Origin: Nonomuraea dietziae
GTDB lineage: Bacteria; Actinomycetota; Actinomycetes; Streptosporangiales; Streptosporangiaceae
Direction of reading: 5' to 3'
Assembly (NCBI RefSeq): GCF_014195505.1
Contig: NZ_JACIBV010000001.1
Location: forward strand, 496,001-560,000
DNA length: 64,000 nucleotides
Part shown: positions 60,787 through 64,000 of the stretch, piece by piece
Numbering within the stretch: the first letter of the stretch is position 1
Layout: the number at the start of each line of letters is the position of its first letter
Notes under the pieces: model-generated
What the model was told of the DNA's origin: nothing
Database searches by the model: none
What the model saw: only the letters and a program-made list of their open reading frames with translations
Program-made: the position numbers and the translations under genes

Positions 60787-61095
60787 ATGCGTACACGGAT
60801 CCTCAAGGCGATGGGCGGAACGTTGGCCGCCCTGGCACTGACCACCGCGCCGACGTACGCCAGCACCGTCGCGAGCGCTGACAGCGCGGCCGGCGTGAGG
60901 GCAGCCGCCTGCGGCTGGGACCCTGACGCCTTCGGCGCCTACTACAACCACTGCAACTCTAACTCCAACGTCGTCATCCGCGTCGAACGGCACCTGGGGC
61001 TGCCCGGATTCGACCGATGCGTCAAGCCGGGGCGTACCTATCTCGGCTCCACATCCGAGATCAGATACGCCTGGTACAAGGGCGTTCTCTGCTGA
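60787..61095 (+). CDS. Small secreted protein, DUF6355-like
   Basis: A 102-aa protein with a signal peptide (MRTRILKAMGGTLAALALTT) and a mature part with four Cys: AACGWD, YYNHCNSN, DRCVKPG and the final C. The pattern CGW...YYNHC...CVxPGxTYLG resembles DUF6355, a secreted actinobacterial family; I give that name from memory. AGGAGAGCAAC precedes the ATG. With the gene at 60314 it forms a tandem of short exported proteins. Confidence 0.7.
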   Translation: MRTRILKAMGGTLAALALTTAPTYASTVASADSAAGVRAAACGWDPDAFGAYYNHCNSNSNVVIRVERHLGLPGFDRCVKPGRTYLGSTSEIRYAWYKGVLC

Positions 61096-61199
61096 ATGCC
61101 AGGCCTGTTGATCCCGTTCCGGGGACCCGGCGATGAGGCCACGGTGCTGCCCGTCGACCACCAAGCCGCCGCGTTCGTCGCACTGCAGATGATGACCGA

Positions 61200-62405
61200 C
61201 TACGTCAACGAGCTGGCCGGCACCGGGATCGGCTGGCCCGCGGGCTTCAGCGGTTCCCGGCCCAGTCGCCTGACCGGCTTGATCAACAGCAGCGCCGCCA
61301 CCACGCCGGCCGTCACCACGGCCGACCCCAGCATGAAGGCGCGCGGTTCGACCAACGTGGCGACCGGACCGGCCAGCGCCTGCCCGACTGCCATGCCCGC
61401 GACCGAGCCGGCCACCTGGTAGGCGTTGACCCGGTTCACCACGTCCGGCGCGACCTGCGTCTGCACGCTGGTCGACCACATCACCGACCAGAACGCCAAC
61501 GCGCACCCCCCGAGCAGGTGCCCGGCCATCAGCAGCGGCAGTGGGAGCCCGAGGGAGACCGTCAGCGGCACCGCCACGTACCCGCTCAGCGCCACCGCCC
61601 CGGCCGCCAGCGGCCTGCGCGGCCTGAGCCTGATCGCCACCAGCCCGCCCAGCACGGTGCCGAGGCCGAGCGTCGCCATCACCCAGCCGTAGTCGGCCCC
61701 GATGACCTGCGACGACAGCGGCACGTACGGCCCGACCACCAGAACGCCCCAGAACACCCAGACCAGGATGACCGACCACATCCAGCTCCTGGCCTTGAAC
61801 TCCTCCCAACCCCTGCGCAGGTCGCTCAGCACGTCGGACGGCTGCGGCCTGGGTACGGTGACCCGGACCAGCAGCAGGCACACCCCGCTGACCAGGAACG
61901 TCGCGGCGTCCACCGTGTAGACGACGACCGGCCCGGCGACGACGATGAGGACTCCAGCCAGTGCGGGACCCGTCAAGTGGGTGACCGCCTCGGCGATCTT
62001 CAGTGTCGCGTTGGCCCGCTGCGGATCCTTGACGACCAGGGAGACCATGCCGTTGACGCCCGGTTCGAACATCCCGGCGGCCGTCCCCGACAAGAACGCC
62101 ATCACCAGCAACAGGGCGTACGGCGGAGCGCCATCCAGGAAGGCGACGGCCACGACCCCCTGGGTGACGACCCTGACCACGTCCGCGCCGATCATCAGGC
62201 GCCGGGCGCCGATCCGGTCGGCGACGACCCCGCCGAACACCATGACCAGCACAGCCGACGCGGTCCAGATGGCGAGCACGTAGCCGACGCCCGCGATCCC
62301 GTAGACTTTCCCGATCGCCAGCGCCGAGGCGACGGGCATCATCGCGTCACCGAGCAGCGAGATCGTGCGGGCCCCGAAGTAGAGGGTGAAGCTCCTCGTC
62401 CACAT
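61200..62405 (-). CDS. MFS transporter (enterobactin-exporter-like DHA3 group)
   Basis: A 401-aa, 12-span protein with the DHA3/EntS-like patterns ARTISLLGDAMMPVASALAI, VADRIGARRLMIGAD and MFEPGVNGMVSLVV. Such proteins export macrolides or siderophores. ATG 62405 has GGGG upstream; a longer frame starts at 62525 inside the neighbour regulator. It is divergent from the GlxA-type regulator at 62478, its likely activator. Confidence 0.85.
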   Translation of the reverse strand: MWTRSFTLYFGARTISLLGDAMMPVASALAIGKVYGIAGVGYVLAIWTASAVLVMVFGGVVADRIGARRLMIGADVVRVVTQGVVAVAFLDGAPPYALLLVMAFLSGTAAGMFEPGVNGMVSLVVKDPQRANATLKIAEAVTHLTGPALAGVLIVVAGPVVVYTVDAATFLVSGVCLLLVRVTVPRPQPSDVLSDLRRGWEEFKARSWMWSVILVWVFWGVLVVGPYVPLSSQVIGADYGWVMATLGLGTVLGGLVAIRLRPRRPLAAGAVALSGYVAVPLTVSLGLPLPLLMAGHLLGGCALAFWSVMWSTSVQTQVAPDVVNRVNAYQVAGSVAGMAVGQALAGPVATLVEPRAFMLGSAVVTAGVVAALLLIKPVRRLGREPLKPAGQPIPVPASSLT

Positions 62406-62477
62406 GAGCCCCAATTCTGGATTTTTCCTTATCAGAGCACCGGTGTCCCAAATGACATCATTAGGTACATTTGCGCC

Positions 62478-63449
62478 ATGCCCCTGGATTGCCCGGAAAC
62501 GCCCCCGGCGCCCCTCGACCCGCATCGCGTGGTCGCCTTGGTCGCCCGGAACCAGGAGCTCTACCCGGTCACCTCCGCCTCAGCCGTCTTCGGCTACCAC
62601 GGCCCAGACATCCCCCAGCACTACAGCTTCAGCCTGTGCGCCGAACACCCCGGCTCCCTCCCCACCACTCTCGGCGTCCCCATCCAGGTGGACAGCGGCC
62701 TCGAAGCCCTCGACGACGCCGACACCGTGGTCATCGCGGGCTGGACCCTCATCCCCTCGCCCGCCGTACTCCGCGCGGTGTCCCAAGCCCATGCCCGAGG
62801 CGCCCGCATCGTCGCCGTCTGCGCCGGAATCTTCATCCCCGCCGCCCTGGGCCTTCTGGACGGCCGCCGCGCCTCCGTCCATTGGGAACTCTCCGGCGAA
62901 CTCGCCGCCCGCCACCCCCGCGTCATCCCCGACGACACCGTCATCTACGTCGATCACGGCGACGTCGCCACCGCCGGAGCCTCGGCCGCCACCCTCGACC
63001 TCTGCCTTCACCAGGTCCTCCAGGAGTACGGCGCGGCCCATGCCATGCGCATCGGCCGCCAGCTCGCCGCCGGTCCGCACCGTGAGGGCTGCCAGCGCCA
63101 GTACCCTTCCCTCCCCACCACCGGCCCCATGCCGGACTCCCTGGCCCCCCTGCTCGAATGGCTCCTCTCGCGTCTGCACGACCAGATCACCGTCGAGGAC
63201 ATGGCCGCCTTCTCGGGCGTCTCCCCTCGCACCCTCACGCGCCAGTTCGCCGAGCAGCTCGGCGTCCCACCCGCCCGCTGGCTGCTGGAGCGTCGCCTGG
63301 CCGCCACCCGGGCCCTGCTGGAGGACACCGACCTGCCCGTCGAGACCATCGCCACCCGCGTAGGCCTCTCCTCGGCGGTCAACCTCCGGCGCCGCTTCCA
63401 CACCGCTCTGCGCACCACCCCGGCCGCCTACCGCCGCTCCTTCCGCTGA
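62478..63449 (+). CDS. GlxA-type regulator (DJ-1/PfpI domain plus AraC helix-turn-helix), second copy
   Basis: A 323-aa protein: DJ-1/PfpI N-domain with VAVCAGIFIPAALGLLDGRR, ASVHWELSGELAARHP, and AraC C-domain ITVEDMAAFSGVSPRTLTRQ, then TIATRVGLSSAVNLRRRFHT. It resembles the protein at 23415 in layout. The gap to the divergent MFS gene holds AATGACATCATT and TAGGTA, a possible operator and -10. The 3' end overlaps a small minus-strand gene by 22 bases. Confidence 0.9.
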   Translation: MPLDCPETPPAPLDPHRVVALVARNQELYPVTSASAVFGYHGPDIPQHYSFSLCAEHPGSLPTTLGVPIQVDSGLEALDDADTVVIAGWTLIPSPAVLRAVSQAHARGARIVAVCAGIFIPAALGLLDGRRASVHWELSGELAARHPRVIPDDTVIYVDHGDVATAGASAATLDLCLHQVLQEYGAAHAMRIGRQLAAGPHREGCQRQYPSLPTTGPMPDSLAPLLEWLLSRLHDQITVEDMAAFSGVSPRTLTRQFAEQLGVPPARWLLERRLAATRALLEDTDLPVETIATRVGLSSAVNLRRRFHTALRTTPAAYRRSFR

Positions 63450-63553
63450 GGAGCCGCCGTCTCCACCAGTAAGCGCAGCGGGGTCCAGCGGTCGGCCTGA
63501 GGGCCGTCGAACAGCTCGACGGGGAAGCCGGTCGGTGTGTTGTTCGCGGTCAT
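63428..63553 (-). CDS. 41-aa protein coupled to the methyltransferase
   Basis: A short frame starts at ATG 63553 inside the methyltransferase stop (ATGA) and reads MTANNTPTGFPVELFDGPQA, then DRWTPLRLLVETAAPQRKERR. It has no recognisable domain. Coupling and coding-like codon use support it. Its 3' end overlaps the convergent AraC-type gene. Confidence 0.45.
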   Translation of the reverse strand: MTANNTPTGFPVELFDGPQADRWTPLRLLVETAAPQRKERR

Positions 63554-64000
63554 GCCGGCATGCCGCTCGGATTGTCGGCGAGCACGCAGGCGACGGGCGG
63601 GTCGAGATCGAGGGTCTCGACCCGAAGATGGGTGAAGCCGGCCTGGGTGAGCATGTCCTGGAGCTCTTGGGCGGCTCGGGCCGTGGTGTCCCGGTCGGCG
63701 CCGGGGGAGCGGGGCTGGCTGACGAGCGCGATGCGTCCCGCGGGGCGGAGCAGGCGGCGCAGCTCGCGAAGCCGCTCCACCGGGTCGGGCCAGAACCCCA
63801 CGGAGTTGACGGCGAGGATGGCGTCGAGCGGATCGCCGAAGCTCGGCAACCGCTCCACGGAGGCGTGCGTGAGGTGCACGCGGTGGGCGCGGACGGCGGC
63901 GGCGTTGCGACGGGCGGCCTGCCGGACCATGGCCCGCGAGTGGTCGATGCCGAAGACGTGGCCCCGGGTGGCGCGGCCGGCGAACTCGGCGACGGCGACG
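63550..64000 (-). CDS. SAM-dependent methyltransferase (5' end outside the window)
   Basis: A frame open to the right edge gives at least 149 residues of a class I methyltransferase: VFGIDHSRAMVRQAARRNAA (motif I-II), DAILAVNSVGFWPDPVERLR (motif IV), and LLRPAGRIALVSQPRSPGAD. It is a type 11-like small-molecule methyltransferase. The start lies past 64000. It is coupled to a 41-aa gene downstream. Confidence 0.85.
   Translation of the reverse strand, partial: VAVAEFAGRATRGHVFGIDHSRAMVRQAARRNAAAVRAHRVHLTHASVERLPSFGDPLDAILAVNSVGFWPDPVERLRELRRLLRPAGRIALVSQPRSPGADRDTTARAAQELQDMLTQAGFTHLRVETLDLDPPVACVLADNPSGMPA

Noticed and set aside
61518..62477. N-terminal extension of the GlxA-type gene to 61518
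   Set aside because: The extension is antisense to the MFS gene and has biased composition; ATG 62478 fits the start of the DJ-1 domain.
1..64000. CRISPR arrays, insertion sequences, integrases, rRNA and riboswitches
   Set aside because: No regularly spaced repeats, transposase motifs or conserved RNA cores were found on either strand; the folD upstream region shows no riboswitch core.

Overview
The window is high-GC (about 70 percent) DNA with strong G/C third-position bias, GTG starts, many TetR-type regulators, an F420-type nitroreductase, SigE-family and ECF41 sigma factors and a CU044_5270-like secreted protein. Together these point to a filamentous actinomycete, most likely Streptosporangiaceae (Nonomuraea-like); the genus is an inference. 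I see no rRNA, tRNA, CRISPR array, insertion sequence or integrase. The region reads as an accessory, regulator-dense chromosome segment of small self-contained modules, usually a regulator facing its target across a short intergenic operator.

Layout. 1-5 kb: tail of a transporter, a coupled pair of ABC exporter half-transporters of the siderophore type, a deazaflavin nitroreductase and its TetR. 5-11 kb: a MenG/UbiE-like methyltransferase in a decayed stretch, a secreted glycerophosphodiesterase, and a TetR facing a DrrAB-like drug exporter with two GTAC-N3-GTAC operators. 11-14.5 kb: DoxX/TetR pair, TetR/hydrolase pair and gene scars. 14.5-17.7 kb: first dithiol-oxidase-like module (XRE-cupin regulator facing a CPYC flavoprotein, a 48-aa protein and an MFS exporter). 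17.7-25.5 kb: PadR/membrane protein, HxlR/DUF899, secreted proteins, an ankyrin pseudogene, FolD, and a GlxA-type regulator facing a saccharopine-dehydrogenase-like reductase. 25.5-31 kb: ABC permease/ATPase, a secreted PAF-acetylhydrolase-like lipase, two TetRs and a tautomerase.

31-33.5 kb carries a second copy of the dithiol-oxidase-like module, here coupled to a SAM methyltransferase. 33.8-39.3 kb: zinc-ribbon protein, NarL-type two-component system, LysR facing an MFS exporter. 39.3-43.7 kb: a frameshifted SnoaL-tailed sigma factor, a SnoaL-like protein, and a SigE-family sigma factor between a CU044_5270-like secreted protein and a membrane partner. 43.9-46.5 kb: a class A beta-lactamase-like protein whose general-base Glu is His, and a class C-like serine hydrolase. 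46.7-53 kb: ECF41 sigma factor with epimerase, two SDRs, a TetR and a flavin hydroxylase, tied together by four related GAGACGAGAC operators. 53-64 kb: TetR/membrane pair, a 981-aa secreted metalloprotease, membrane and hydrolase genes, two small secreted Cys proteins, MFS/GlxA pair, and a methyltransferase running off the right edge.

The most interesting signals are the two paralogous GliT/HlmI-like thiol-protection modules, a putative local TetR regulon that includes an ECF41 sigma operon, repeated leaderless TetR genes whose operator covers the promoter or start codon, and the Glu166His beta-lactamase-like protein. At least six truncated or frameshifted gene remnants show the segment is actively turning over.
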